Source: Fischerella sp. PCC 9605 (GTDB lineage Bacteria > Cyanobacteriota > Cyanobacteriia > Cyanobacteriales > Nostocaceae). From it: a stretch of DNA of 64,000 nucleotides. The notes under the pieces are model-generated. The model searched no databases and had not been told where the DNA came from. It was given only the letters and a program-made list of their open reading frames with translations. Each line of letters begins with the position of its first letter. Position 1 is the stretch's first letter. Made by a program: the position numbers and the translations under genes. Shown here in pieces: positions 1 through 8,586 of the stretch. The stretch spans positions 109,559 through 173,558 of the forward strand of contig NZ_KI912153.1 of NCBI RefSeq assembly GCF_000517105.1. Reading direction: 5' to 3'.

Positions 1-110
1 CCTTTTTCGGAGATGTTAGCTCAGTATCCACTTGAAACGTTGTAGAAAATGACAACAGCGTATAATCACTTGCTTATCTACGTTGTAGACTTTAAAAACG
101 ACATAATCGG

Positions 111-500
111 GGATGAAATGCTGGCAGCAAAGGAAGGGGCCATAAAGGTTGGTTTTGATTGCCCGATCCCAGCGTTCATAGGGCATATCTTTGACTGGTA
201 TCCCAGCCGAGTCTATACCGGCGTTATTTACCAGAATCGTTGGAGTCCCCAACTTGTCTTGAACTGCCTGGAACAGTTGCTCTACTTGCGCGGGTTGGCT
301 TTGGTCGAGTTGAACAACGATCGCTTTTTGACCCGCTGCCTCGATTAATTTTTGGGTGTGTTCGGCACCCTGACGGTCTTCTAGATAGGTGACAGCGACA
401 TCTGCACCCTCACGGCAAAGGCGATCGCAGTAGCCTGTCCAATGCCGGAGTCGGAGCCGGTGATTACAGCTATTTCTTTCGCCAGTTTCCGATCTGCCAT
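111..500 (-). pseudogene. Short-chain dehydrogenase/reductase remnant
   Basis: Remnant of an NAD(P)-dependent short-chain dehydrogenase. From an ATG at 500, preceded by an AGGAG about 12 bases upstream, the first codons give the cofactor motif TGSDSGIG and then run into a TAG. The continuation (CREGADVAVTYLEDRQGAE, then NNAG) is in the neighbouring frame, so about one base has been lost near 421, next to a GCGATCGC octamer. Homology stops near 111 after FLCCQHF; the open frame continues to 16 in unrelated sequence, so the YxxxK active site is gone. A frameshift plus 3' truncation make activity very unlikely. The substrate cannot be inferred. Confidence 0.8.
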
Positions 501-597
501 AGTGAAAATTCTCCTAGTTTATGACAAACTATTACCCCTCTTTTAGTAATGCTGATTACTAGTGCAAAAAGTAACGACGGGGCGAAAATCTGGAGTG

Positions 598-846
598 TTA
601 TTCTCCATAGCCAGGGCGATTCGGATCTCGATAAGCAGTGGTTTGTTGGCGTTTCCTGCCAGCTAAACCAGCCAGCCCAAATAGACCAATCAATCCTAAC
701 CAGCCCCAATCAAAATCGTTATCTTCATAAATTCCTTCACGCTCAATTTCAACTTGAGCGGAAGCGGGCAGAGTTAAGGGCGCAACTATCATACTTAATG
801 TGAGAATGCCAGCGCCAATAATTTGAGACAATCTTGAGTATTTCAT
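598..846 (-). CDS. WGxxGxxG family secreted/membrane small protein (copy 1)
   Basis: An 82-residue protein with a signal peptide ending near ASAQ, an acidic linker (EDNDFDWGW), then the glycine-patterned segment WGWLGLIGLFGLAGLAG followed by RKRQQ. This is the layout of the WGxxGxxG family: a short hydrophobic tail closed by basic residues, probably an envelope anchor. I chose the ATG at 846 over one at 882 because AAGGA lies at ribosome-binding distance only from the former. A paralogue lies at 26719-26994. No enzymatic motif is visible and the function is unknown. The gene stands alone between pseudogenes. Confidence 0.8.
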   Translation of the reverse strand: MKYSRLSQIIGAGILTLSMIVAPLTLPASAQVEIEREGIYEDNDFDWGWLGLIGLFGLAGLAGRKRQQTTAYRDPNRPGYGE

Positions 847-1167
847 AGTTAAAGTTCCTTTTGGTTTGTTAATTGCTAGCAATGAATGAACTAGTTACCA
901 ATTTGGAGAACATCAATTTCTGAAGTAACTGGGGATTCTTTGACAGTACTCATGTCCGAAACTTCTTACTCCATGCTGTGAACTATTCTTCAAATCTTCT
1001 GATAGTTTAACTAGTGATTTTTTATCTTGTTTATATCAAAAAAAGTAATCTATAATTAAGAGTTTTTCTCATAGTTAAACTACCTGCTAAATATTAATTA
1101 GCAATTATGAATTAGTGTGACCGATAATTCCTTGATGGTATAAAAAAGCCAGTTTATCCGCAGGGTC

Positions 1168-1196
1168 AATCCAAAATCTAAAATCCAAAATTTTTT
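1168..1196. repeat. Dispersed ATCCAAAATCTAAAATCC-type repeat in a 370-bp gap
   Basis: The gap between the WGxxGxxG gene start (846) and the protease remnant (ending 1217) is AT-rich and shows no gene. Its only recognisable content is this short iteration of CCAAAATCTAAAATCC, a type of intergenic repeat common in Nostoc genomes. A related stretch sits inside the GH31 gene near 9640. Confidence 0.5.
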
Positions 1197-1216
1197 GCTC
1201 AGTTACAATATAAAAA

Positions 1217-2518
1217 TTACTCAGTTGCAACGGTCAGAGGTGATGGTCGTAATGCTACTTGCCAAGTCTGTCCTTTGCGTTGCACTTGCATTTGCAAATT
1301 GCTACCTACGTTACTCTTTTCCAGCAACCGCAGGACTTCATCAACCGTATTAATAGGTTGATTATTAATTTCTTGGATTGTATCTTTTACTCGTAATCCT
1401 GCTTTGTCAGCTGGAGAATCTGGAATAACTTTGACAATGAGAACTCCTCGCTCACGAATACCAAAAAAGTTGTGATTATTGTTAGGTTTTATCTCAATAC
1501 CTAAGTAAGGATGTTCAACTTTTCCCTTAGTAACTAATTGCTGGGCAATTTTTAGAGCTGTGTTGATGGGAATGGCAAAGCCGAGTCCTTGAGCGGTAGG
1601 AATTACGGCGCTATTCACGCCAATGACTTCACCATGAGCATTTAGCAGTGGCCCACCGGAGTTTCCGGGGTTAATGGCGGCATCAGTTTGAATAATACCA
1701 ACATGCCGAGTAGAAAGACCTAGATATTTAGCAGAACGGTCTGTACCACTGATAATGCCTGCGGTAACGGTTCTTTGGAATCCTAAAGGATTACCAATGG
1801 CGATCGCCTATTGTCCCAGTTGCACTTGGTCAGAATTTCCTAATTTCACAGATGGCAAATTGGTGGCGGGAATTTGCACAACTCCAATATCAGTTATGGA
1901 ATCTGTCCCCAGCACCTTACCCTCAAAAGTACGACCATCAAGAAATGATACTGTCACTTTATCAGCATTTTTAACAACGTGAGCGTTGGTGAGAATCTGA
2001 CCATTGGGATTAATAACAAAACCAGAGCCAAGACGATGCACAACTTGCTCTTGAGTTTGTGTCGGTGCATTTTCAGCAAAAAACCATTGAGAAAACGGAT
2101 CGCCACACGCATCCGACACTTGAGTTTTTATGGTTCTGGCAATATTAATTTCAACCACCGCAGGTTTCACTTTTTCTACAACTGTAGCCACAAAGTTTAT
2201 ACCGTTAACGGTGGGCAAGAGAAAGTGCTTACTTTGATTTTCTGGCTCTTGAATCGTTTCCGAGGATATTGGAGAATAAACTCTTGAAGGATGAAGCTCT
2301 CTGGATGAACCTCTGATGTATAAACTCAATATTCCTACTCCTAGGCTAATGGCAGCTAATAGCAAATAACTAGTTGGTTTTTTCCAAATAAACTTACCTC
2401 TTGTTGGATGAATTTTGGTGGCTATAGCTTCTAACTTCCATTCTCTAATTTGTACCTGAAAATTAGAAAACTTTAAATAATAACATTTTTGGTTATTATT
2501 TTTCTCTGTTGCTTTCAT
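1217..2518 (-). pseudogene. HtrA/Deg-type serine protease split by an in-frame TAG
   Basis: A cyanobacterial Deg/HtrA (HhoA-like) trypsin-fold protease with a C-terminal PDZ domain. The N-terminal part has a membrane anchor (YLLLAAISLGVGILSLYI) and the catalytic His (TNAHVV) and Asp (TDIGVV). At 1810-1808 the frame meets TAG where homologues have the Trp of GQWAIAIGNP. Immediately downstream the same frame is open again and carries the Ser motif [10 protein letters not shown] and the PDZ domain down to 1217. One G-to-A change on the coding strand explains it. Unless the stop is read through, the product lacks the catalytic serine. No frameshift is seen, so a sequencing error or recent mutation are both possible. 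Confidence 0.85.
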
Positions 2519-2770
2519 GACATTTTTGACTCATCATCTATATCTCTAACTTGTGAAATGTTAATTAAAAGGTGATTTTAAAACTCATGCTTGTTCAATA
2601 AAAGAGCAGATAAGCTTGTAAATTAAATAAAAAATAACAAAATCTTAAAAGCACTTCAAATACTAGCGTTTGCTAGAAAATATTAATTTGACAATACTCA
2701 AGATAGAGGTAAAAGTATTTAAAATTTACAAAATAGAATTAATTAACAAAATTAAATTAGGAGCAATGAG

Positions 2771-3154
2771 ATGAAAATAAGAATTGTTAGTCTTTTCGGA
2801 TTCATAGCAGTTATTCCCAGCTTGGTTAGCTTAGTTCAGCCAAAGTTAGCAGTAGCTTCAAACTCAAAAACGAAAGACGTTCCGCTAGAAAGTAGAACAG
2901 TCAAAGATGACTACAAACTGTTTTTTTCAAATCGTCAAAACACTTCTTCTGAAGTATTTGGGAATGTTCAGAATTACAATGCCTTCGGTGCCTTTAGTGA
3001 TGGAGATGATGGGGTATGGCGAATTAATGACGATGTGAAATTGTTAGTTAACGAACCACTAGTAGAGCGAAACAACATTCTTACTCCTCCTAGACGAGAT
3101 TTTTATGAAGGTATAGGCAGATTGGAGGTGCAGACTGAACTATTTAAAGACTAA
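2771..3154 (+). CDS. Secreted protein of unknown function
   Basis: A 127-residue protein with an N-terminal hydrophobic signal (MKIRIVSLFGFIAVIPSLVS) ending around AVAS, followed by a hydrophilic mature part with no motif I recognise. TTAGGAG precedes the ATG by about 7 bases, and a strong intrinsic terminator follows 20 bases after the stop, so this is a complete single-gene transcription unit. It is probably exported to the periplasm or outer membrane. Function unknown. Confidence 0.65.
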   Translation: MKIRIVSLFGFIAVIPSLVSLVQPKLAVASNSKTKDVPLESRTVKDDYKLFFSNRQNTSSEVFGNVQNYNAFGAFSDGDDGVWRINDDVKLLVNEPLVERNNILTPPRRDFYEGIGRLEVQTELFKD

Positions 3155-3173
3155 TCAATCATTTTTTACAACC

Positions 3174-3214
3174 TTGGTAGAAAGTCAAATTGACTTTCTA
3201 CCAATTTAATTTTT
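3174..3214 (+). terminator. Intrinsic terminator of the secreted-protein gene
   Basis: A perfect 15-bp inverted repeat, TTGGTAGAAAGTCAA at 3174-3188 and its complement at 3190-3204, is followed by TTTAATTTTT. It lies 20 bases after the stop at 3154 and reads on the plus strand. Confidence 0.8.
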
Positions 3215-3259
3215 GCGTCTGGATGATATTTTGATGAGTCTAATTAACCTTTTGAAGGG

Positions 3260-3734
3260 TTAACGCAGTGTAATCCGGGCTAAGCCGTAGGGAAGTGTTT
3301 GATTAAGAGCAACATACCCACTAGAAACGCGATAATTCACAATCTTGGTATCGGCAAAAAATTCCATATCCACATCGTTCAGTGCAATTTGCAGAGTAGT
3401 TCTAGGGGGTACTCGTTGGTCAAAAACAATCAGAATTCTGCCGTCATCTTTATACACAGTTGAGTTGAGTGTGCGATCGCCTTGGATAACCTTAACGTCA
3501 TTTGTGACAATACCTGCATCATAGGGGTGGGGTGAGCGTGATGAAGGACAAAGGCCCATGAGAACCTGTATACACGTTAATGTAATGGTCGTCCTCGTAT
3601 GCATCAACATCAGTAATCCGAGGTGCGCTGGGGTCATACTGGACTTCTTGTGCTTGAGCAACAGACCCAATACCAGAAACACCTGTTGTAGCGATCGTGA
3701 TCGCAAGAGTCGATAATCCAATCAAATTTTTCAT
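3260..3734 (-). pseudogene. Secreted DUF2808-like protein, frameshifted
   Basis: From an ATG at 3734, with GGAGG just upstream, the frame encodes a signal peptide (cleavage near AQAQ) and continues to TLTPPL before a stop. The remainder, beginning YDAGIVTNDVKV and ending PYGLARITLR, is one base out of phase. Removing one C from the CCCC run at about 3521-3524 (GGGG on the plus strand) restores a continuous protein of about 158 residues. The C-terminal pattern (VPPRTTLQIAL, then PYGL) resembles DUF2808, a cyanobacterial exported family, but that assignment is tentative. A homopolymer sequencing error is possible. Confidence 0.6.
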
Positions 3735-3789
3735 CACAAACCTCCAAAAACATAGTGAACTTAATTAATCTGAGAAAAAGCAGATCGGT

Positions 3790-4296
3790 TTATAGTATGT
3801 TTACTCTGCTATTGTTCCTTCTTGCTCGGAATCGATCTTCATACATTCTGAGATTTAGATCGTTGAGAGCATAAAAATAAGGTTCTTGCCGATAGTTATA
3901 GATATCGGCACCATAAATAAAACCTGTAGTTGGTGTTGTCATGTAAGGACGATAAACACCTCTGACGCGCTCTTCATAATCGTTGTCGATCGCCAAATAT
4001 TCAGTAAATTCGGGCAAATCTTCCACTTGCTGTTTAGTTAATACAGGGACATACACCCGTTTATCTTCGTAATTAATACGAGCCATCCCAACAGGCAGCA
4101 ATATTTTCTTACCAAAAACCCAAAAGCCTGTATCAACGATGAAATACCGGAAATGACCTTCATCATCAATCATCATGTTGGTTACAGAACCAACCTTATC
4201 ATCTTGAGCATAAACATCAAAATTTTTGATGTCATAGCCATCGAAAATTTCATTTTGATAGTTGGGATAGTATTCATCCAGTTTGTAAAGAGCCAT
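3790..4296 (-). CDS. PRC-barrel domain protein (short form)
   Basis: A 168-residue protein whose first ~110 residues form a PRC-barrel: MALYKLDEYYPNYQ, then VGSVTNMMIDDEGHFRYFIV and FGKKILLPVG. The C-terminal part (RPYMTTPTTGFIYGAD onward) is low-complexity and tyrosine/arginine-rich. It is closely related to the N-terminal half of the gene at 27081-28007 but has no DUF2382 tail. Such proteins are common among cyanobacterial stress genes; the binding partner is unknown. An 11-bp direct-repeat promoter lies about 75 bp upstream, which suggests regulated expression. Confidence 0.85.
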   Translation of the reverse strand: MALYKLDEYYPNYQNEIFDGYDIKNFDVYAQDDKVGSVTNMMIDDEGHFRYFIVDTGFWVFGKKILLPVGMARINYEDKRVYVPVLTKQQVEDLPEFTEYLAIDNDYEERVRGVYRPYMTTPTTGFIYGADIYNYRQEPYFYALNDLNLRMYEDRFRARRNNSRVNIL

Positions 4297-4354
4297 GTTA
4301 TTTCTCCAAAACGAGCGACATTAACTATTGGCTAAATGAACTGGTTATATTTTC

Positions 4355-4390
4355 AAGATAATTAGAGATAGTGGAAAACTGGTGGAAAAA
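4355..4390 (-). promoter_or_regulatory. TTTTCCAC direct-repeat promoter, site 1
   Basis: Read on the minus strand: TTTTTCCACCAGTTTTCCAC (4390-4371), ten bases, then TATCTT (4360-4355). The half-sites are 11 bp apart. Transcription would start near 4348, about 50 bases before the PRC-barrel ATG at 4296. A looser plus-strand match (half-sites near 4570-4588 and TACCCT at 4599-4604) is probably fortuitous. The remaining gap to 4602 is AT-rich with no gene. Confidence 0.75.
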
Positions 4391-4602
4391 TATGAAATAT
4401 AACTATGGGATGATTTTTCTCAGATCCTATTTTCTTTATTGAAAAGATTGAGAGTAATCTAGCTTAAAATTGGTAAGATTCTTCAAATTTTACCTTTAAT
4501 GACGCAAAAATTATCTTCCACAAAATTCTGCATCTAATACTTAATATTCATGCCCGTAATTTAATTGCACCTTCCACAATTTTTCCGCTTCAAACCACTA
4601 CC

Positions 4603-5001
4603 CTAGTCCCTAATCACCAGTAAAGAGTCCCTTTTACTAAGATGATTTAGTTGACGCTCCTCGCTGTATAAAGATTTGAGGTATTCATGGAACAAAGCCG
4701 TATTGGTTATGTAATCGAAAAAGGAATATATTGCTCCTAAACTCAATATGCTGCAAACAAACAGAAACCATGACATATCTTTGGCAGCAAACTTTTCCAA
4801 GCTTTTGTGTATAGATTGCCAATGAGTTTTCCAACCAGTTTTAGGTTGAAAATCGCGACAAGTGCCATGGCGAAGCGGGTATAAAGCCGACGCTACAACA
4901 GCACCATCGCCTGGACCGTAAGGATGGACAGCGCAGATAATATCGCTTTCACCGTGGTAGAACTGGCAACGTTTACAGTAATGAGCAGCAGAGACTTTCA
5001 T
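4603..5001 (-). CDS. Small cysteine-motif membrane protein
   Basis: A 132-residue protein. The N-terminal ~50 residues hold four cysteines (C9, C12, C23, C48; CKRC, CAVHP, CRDF), a possible zinc- or redox-type knuckle, followed by one membrane helix (FLFVCSILSLGAIYSFF) and a charged tail. I recognise the CxxC/CAVHP layout from small conserved cyanobacterial proteins but know no function. The ATG at 5001 has GGGGGAG upstream and is preferred to a TTG at 5010. The stretch between C23 and C48 may contain repeat-derived sequence. Confidence 0.6.
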   Translation of the reverse strand: MKVSAAHYCKRCQFYHGESDIICAVHPYGPGDGAVVASALYPLRHGTCRDFQPKTGWKTHWQSIHKSLEKFAAKDMSWFLFVCSILSLGAIYSFFDYITNTALFHEYLKSLYSEERQLNHLSKRDSLLVIRD

Positions 5002-5061
5002 TGTTCTCAATCTCCCCCAACTAATTCTTGCTCTACAAAGCGAACTATGATTTGAATTGAA

Positions 5062-5943
5062 CTACCCAGAACGAGGCAAATGCCTAGATAAACCCATACC
5101 TGCAAACAGCGCTGGTGCCAAGAACGCGATCCACAGCGCTGCAAAGCCAGATGTCACAGCCTCACGCACTAATCCACTGCTAAAGATCAGGCGAGATACA
5201 AATACAAGCATTACCAATCCTCCCAAGCCGATCGCAACTTTCAGCACTTGCTTTCGGCGGGAAATTTTAGCTGGGGAGTAGCGAACATACCAATATTCAA
5301 GCGGCATTCCGATTCCCAAACCTACCGCATAACCAAAAAGTTCCCAACCTCTAGGAGAGAAACTGGTGAAAGGAAATACTGCAATTGGTGCTGAAAGACC
5401 TAGAACTAGGAAGAATTGAAATGTCCGTCCAGAGAACCAGCGCACAAGCTTGTGCCACAAACGCTGGTAAGCAACCACCAAAATCAACGCGATCGCCACG
5501 CCACCGAGTAAATCTGCCAGATAGTGTACACCAAGATACAGGCGAGCTAGCATTACTAGAAAGACAATGCATACCGAAATAACTGCCGGGATGCGACCAA
5601 ACGCAGTCAATGTCCCCCACAAAGTAGTTGCAGTTACTGTGTGTCCACTAGGAAACGACGGTACTCCTGGATGTGTGCGAATAATAATCTGGGGATCGTG
5701 GGGACGCAACACAGGGAAGATAGTCCAAATTAGTACGTCTATCACTGTTGCTAAAAGCACGACTCCAAGCAAGCCATAGGCAAGCCGTCGTCCTGAAATC
5801 CAGAGTGCTAAAGCAAAGACCACGGTAACAGCCTTAGCCGTCCCAAATTGCGTGAGGATCTCAAATAGCCAATTCCATCTGACACCGAACAAGCGCTGAA
5901 TGGTAATAATTGGCTCAGGACTCCAAAGTATGTCAACCGCCAT
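5062..5943 (-). CDS. PAP2-family membrane phosphatase
   Basis: A 293-residue polytopic protein of the PAP2/phosphatidic-acid phosphatase superfamily, which dephosphorylates lipid phosphates such as phosphatidate or undecaprenyl-PP at the membrane. The three signature blocks are present in order: a basic block around LRPHDPQ, PSFPSGHT with the catalytic-core His, and ARLYLGVHYLADLLGG with the nucleophilic His. An extra C-terminal stretch with about four further hydrophobic helices follows. The ATG at 5943 follows AAAGGAAA. The exact substrate cannot be told. The gene is transcribed in the same direction as its neighbours but is separated from them by over 50 bases. Confidence 0.85.
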   Translation of the reverse strand: MAVDILWSPEPIITIQRLFGVRWNWLFEILTQFGTAKAVTVVFALALWISGRRLAYGLLGVVLLATVIDVLIWTIFPVLRPHDPQIIIRTHPGVPSFPSGHTVTATTLWGTLTAFGRIPAVISVCIVFLVMLARLYLGVHYLADLLGGVAIALILVVAYQRLWHKLVRWFSGRTFQFFLVLGLSAPIAVFPFTSFSPRGWELFGYAVGLGIGMPLEYWYVRYSPAKISRRKQVLKVAIGLGGLVMLVFVSRLIFSSGLVREAVTSGFAALWIAFLAPALFAGMGLSRHLPRSG

Positions 5944-6011
5944 TTTCCTTTGCTCGTTCAGGATTCAGAAATACTTTCAGCTTTTGCCAGAGAGAATTGG
6001 TATAAGACACT

Positions 6012-6827
6012 TTACTGCGGAATTGCTGAGGGATAGACCTCATCAGCAACTAGCACGGGTTTGTTGCTATATTCTGCTTCTAACTTCCGCTTCAAGTCCA
6101 AATCCCAAGTCAGGTTGTATTCCCGTTCCAGATCGGCAACAACAAACTGACGTAACACACCTGTAACTGCTACTTTCTCATCCTCAGTCACCTTTGGTTG
6201 TGGTTTGGTGTGCAAGACTAGTAAGTCTTGTCCACCTAGCAACTTGTCTTCATCCAGTGTAAAGGAGTTCACACCTGCAATATTTTCCACTTCACCTGTT
6301 ACCGCCAGTCTTTTACCGTAGTATTGCTTGGGGTCTGTAGTAATTTCGCCAGGTTTCGGTGCTAGGGCCATTGATTGTGCAATAATTGCTGGTTTGTTTT
6401 CATACTCTACATACAAGTCCTGCTGTAAGTCTAAATCAAAGTCTCGCTCAATATCTGCCAGAACAAATTTGCGAACCTCACCCGTAACTTGAATGGGTGT
6501 ATTTGGGTCAGTAGGAAAAGTAAATGGTTTACCTGTAGCATTTACAACTAGAATTGGTTCACTACCAAAGAATTGCCGATCGCTAATTGTGAAGGTTGAT
6601 GGAGCAATTTTCCTGATCGGTTGACTTCTGACAGTTACGGTTTTACCAATCAGTTTATTTGTATTATCAGCGACTTCCTCAGTAGTGACATTATTTTCTG
6701 GCACTGCTGACTCTCGCTCTAAGTTATTGGTACAAGCTCCAAGCAGCACAGTAGAGAGTGCTAAAGCAGCCGCATTGGTTTTCCACAGTTTTTGGATCAA
6801 GCTACTATTTTGATTAGGCTTATTCAT
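6012..6827 (-). CDS. Putative lipoprotein with two tandem OB-like repeats
   Basis: A 271-residue protein. The ATG at 6827 has AAGGAG 11 bases upstream; a longer open frame to 6926 lacks this. The signal peptide ends in a lipobox, VLLGAC, so the product is probably lipid-anchored. Two homologous ~90-residue repeats follow: GKTVTVRSQPIRK to IAQSMAL and GKRLAVTGEVENI to VADEVYP. Each has a VTGEV/VTGVLRQF strand and a block of the type ADIERDFDLDL or ADLEREYNLTW. This duplicated beta-rich layout suggests a binding protein. I know no named family. It lies about 100 bases downstream of the 6927-7358 gene and may be co-transcribed with it. Confidence 0.65.
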   Translation of the reverse strand: MNKPNQNSSLIQKLWKTNAAALALSTVLLGACTNNLERESAVPENNVTTEEVADNTNKLIGKTVTVRSQPIRKIAPSTFTISDRQFFGSEPILVVNATGKPFTFPTDPNTPIQVTGEVRKFVLADIERDFDLDLQQDLYVEYENKPAIIAQSMALAPKPGEITTDPKQYYGKRLAVTGEVENIAGVNSFTLDEDKLLGGQDLLVLHTKPQPKVTEDEKVAVTGVLRQFVVADLEREYNLTWDLDLKRKLEAEYSNKPVLVADEVYPSAIPQ

Positions 6828-6926
6828 TACTAGTAAAATCTCCTTAAACTCAGTGTTGATTTTGTTCAAAATTAGTTCAATTACTCTCTTCCCGCGAAGA
6901 GATATTCTATTTTCATAAAGACCCAA

Positions 6927-7358
6927 TCAGGTCAGCCAAAATCCACCCACTTTCCCATCTTTGAGGCTGAGTTTAGCTAATAAATCATCACCGCCATCTT
7001 TGAAAGTCAATTTCCACAAGTAAACTCGATAACCCTGCTGTCTCAGTTCTCCTAGGAAGACTGCCTCATACCCCTTCTTCATACGAGGAGCTAACTCTGC
7101 ACTGACTCGCGTAAACATTTGCCGTGTAATGCCTTCTTTGAAGGCAGCATTTCCTGCAGCCACGAAATTATCGTAGTTATTTTCTTCGATAGCAGCCATA
7201 AGATTTGTGAAAGCTGTTTGCACAGATTTTTCGGGCTGATTACTCTGAGTTTGTCCTACTTGCTCTGCTATAACTGGTGCACTTTTTGTCTGAGCCAAAG
7301 CGAAAGGTGACACGGCAATAATTACTGCTACTGCAATGGCTAATCCAATCTTTCTCAC
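6927..7358 (-). CDS. Exported protein of unknown function
   Basis: A 143-residue protein with a clean signal peptide (MRKIGLAIAVAVIIAVSPFA, cleavage after LAQ). The mature domain has a helical N-terminal part (VQTAFTNLMAAIEENNYDNF) and a beta-rich C-terminal part ending VGGFWLT, a layout like the NTF2-like/DUF3887 exported proteins, though this is only a resemblance. It begins with GTG at 7358, supported by AAGGAG eight bases upstream; no ATG fits as well. It precedes the lipoprotein gene on the same strand. Confidence 0.6.
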   Translation of the reverse strand: MRKIGLAIAVAVIIAVSPFALAQTKSAPVIAEQVGQTQSNQPEKSVQTAFTNLMAAIEENNYDNFVAAGNAAFKEGITRQMFTRVSAELAPRMKKGYEAVFLGELRQQGYRVYLWKLTFKDGGDDLLAKLSLKDGKVGGFWLT

Positions 7359-7493
7359 TTGTTAATCTCCTTGAAGATTCCTTAAATTTAGCCAAGCATT
7401 ACCCTATCTCTTCCTCAGCGATGTTGAGTATGATAATGTTTGCCCTGCCTACATTTCACCTTAACCGAGTGCCATTTGAGTACTTACCCCGAG

Positions 7494-8183
7494 TTAGTTC
7501 AAAAAGACCTGACCATCTCTTTGAATTCTCAATGCAGTATCACTGTTAGAAAAGTTAGCTGTTTCATCTAGAGTAATTGCCAGTACTCCTTCTGAGGAGG
7601 TAGGTATGGGTTTAGCCTGGATGAACCCTCCATCTTCACGTACCATTGTGACAGTCACAGGTGTTGGTAGATCTTGCAGGACATATTCTTCTCCACCTGC
7701 AAGAATTTGAGGTTGAGTATAGGCGATCGCTTGATAGGAAATACGAGCATTGGTATTATTTTTCAATCTCACATCTACTGTTCCTGCTGTTGGAGTAATG
7801 TTGGCGATGGCGTTTTGTCGGGTTTCTGGAGCAGGTATCGTTTGGCGATTAACAGGTAAACCCCCCGGTTCTACCAAAATCCTTGGCTGTACTACAACTC
7901 CTCCCTTCGGGTTCGCAGTCGCCTGCGGAGGGAAACCCTCCCGCAGCGCTGTCTCACCTTGTTCTCTTAATCGGAGAGTTGCAGCATTCGGTGGGCATCC
8001 CTCTGGAACCAAAACTCGATTATTGTGTGGTTCTTCGTAGAAAATGCGAGGACAGGGATTGAGTACAGAAGAGGGGGCTGCTGATGCAGCGAAGGGTATA
8101 ATTGGCAGACCGATTAATAAACCGCCAAAAATACTTCCCAATAGCCCTTTCTTGCTTTTGATATTGAGATCTTGTGGATTCAT
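7494..8183 (-). CDS. Exported protein containing a repeat-derived insertion
   Basis: A 229-residue protein with an N-terminal signal (LLGSIFGGLLIGLPIIPF, cleavage after ASA). The mature part contains two cysteines near the N-terminus (NPCPRIF, EGCPP) and a C-terminal beta-rich domain (GTVDVRLKNNTNARISYQAI onward). The segment ALREGFPPQATANPKGG is translated from a dispersed palindromic repeat inserted in frame. Function unknown. The direct-repeat promoter at 8375-8408 faces this gene with a long (about 185-base) leader. Confidence 0.6.
   Translation of the reverse strand: MNPQDLNIKSKKGLLGSIFGGLLIGLPIIPFAASAAPSSVLNPCPRIFYEEPHNNRVLVPEGCPPNAATLRLREQGETALREGFPPQATANPKGGVVVQPRILVEPGGLPVNRQTIPAPETRQNAIANITPTAGTVDVRLKNNTNARISYQAIAYTQPQILAGGEEYVLQDLPTPVTVTMVREDGGFIQAKPIPTSSEGVLAITLDETANFSNSDTALRIQRDGQVFLN
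7904..7962. repeat. Dispersed palindromic repeat inside a coding region
   Basis: The stretch CTCCCTTCGGGTTCGCAGTC, then CGCCTGCGGAGGGAAACCC and TCCCGCAGCGCTG, is a familiar multi-copy Nostocales repeat. Here it is read through in frame as REGFPPQATANPKGG. A related cluster occurs at 15492-15680. Confidence 0.65.
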
Positions 8184-8374
8184 AAAAGCCTACTTTCATT
8201 ATATAAAAACCGACTAATTAGGAATGATGATGTTTCTATTCATTCAAAAATTGATAATCACAATCAAACAATCAATTAAATTGAAACAAAAAACTGTTGA
8301 ATCACCCATATTAGTCTTGAGAAAAAGTTAAGCACCTCAACAACCAAAGGATTCGTAAAAATGGTTGTATTTTG

Positions 8375-8408
8375 AGCATAATTTCCAATAGTGGAAAACT
8401 GGTGAATA
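8375..8408 (-). promoter_or_regulatory. TTTTCCAC direct-repeat promoter, site 2
   Basis: Minus strand: a degenerate half-site TTATTCAC, three bases, TTTTCCAC ending at 8391, ten bases, then TATGCT at 8380-8375. It faces the exported-protein gene at 8183. The rest of the 400-bp gap between 8183 and 8587 is AT-rich and shows no gene. The stress gene at 8587 lies on the other strand and is not served by this orientation. Confidence 0.6.
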
Positions 8409-8586
8409 ATTCAAGTATTTTGCAAAAGTACTACTGAAGAGATAGTGTCAATACCACTAGAAAATTTTCTCCTCTTCTTCTGATAGATAAAAAGGTAAAC
8501 CTATAGACTGATGAATAACTATGTTTTGCGAGGGAAGCTAAATACAAATCTGCGTAAACAGAGTTGTAATTTTTTCAGGAGACAAA

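Noticed and set aside
1808-1810. Stop codon reassignment as the cause of in-frame stops
   Set aside because: TAG, TAA and TGA are all involved, and each also ends normal genes in the window.
4501-4604. Two further loose matches to the direct-repeat promoter (near 4515 and 4570)
   Set aside because: One half-site in each is poor, they face no plus-strand gene, and the box at 4599 is GC-rich.
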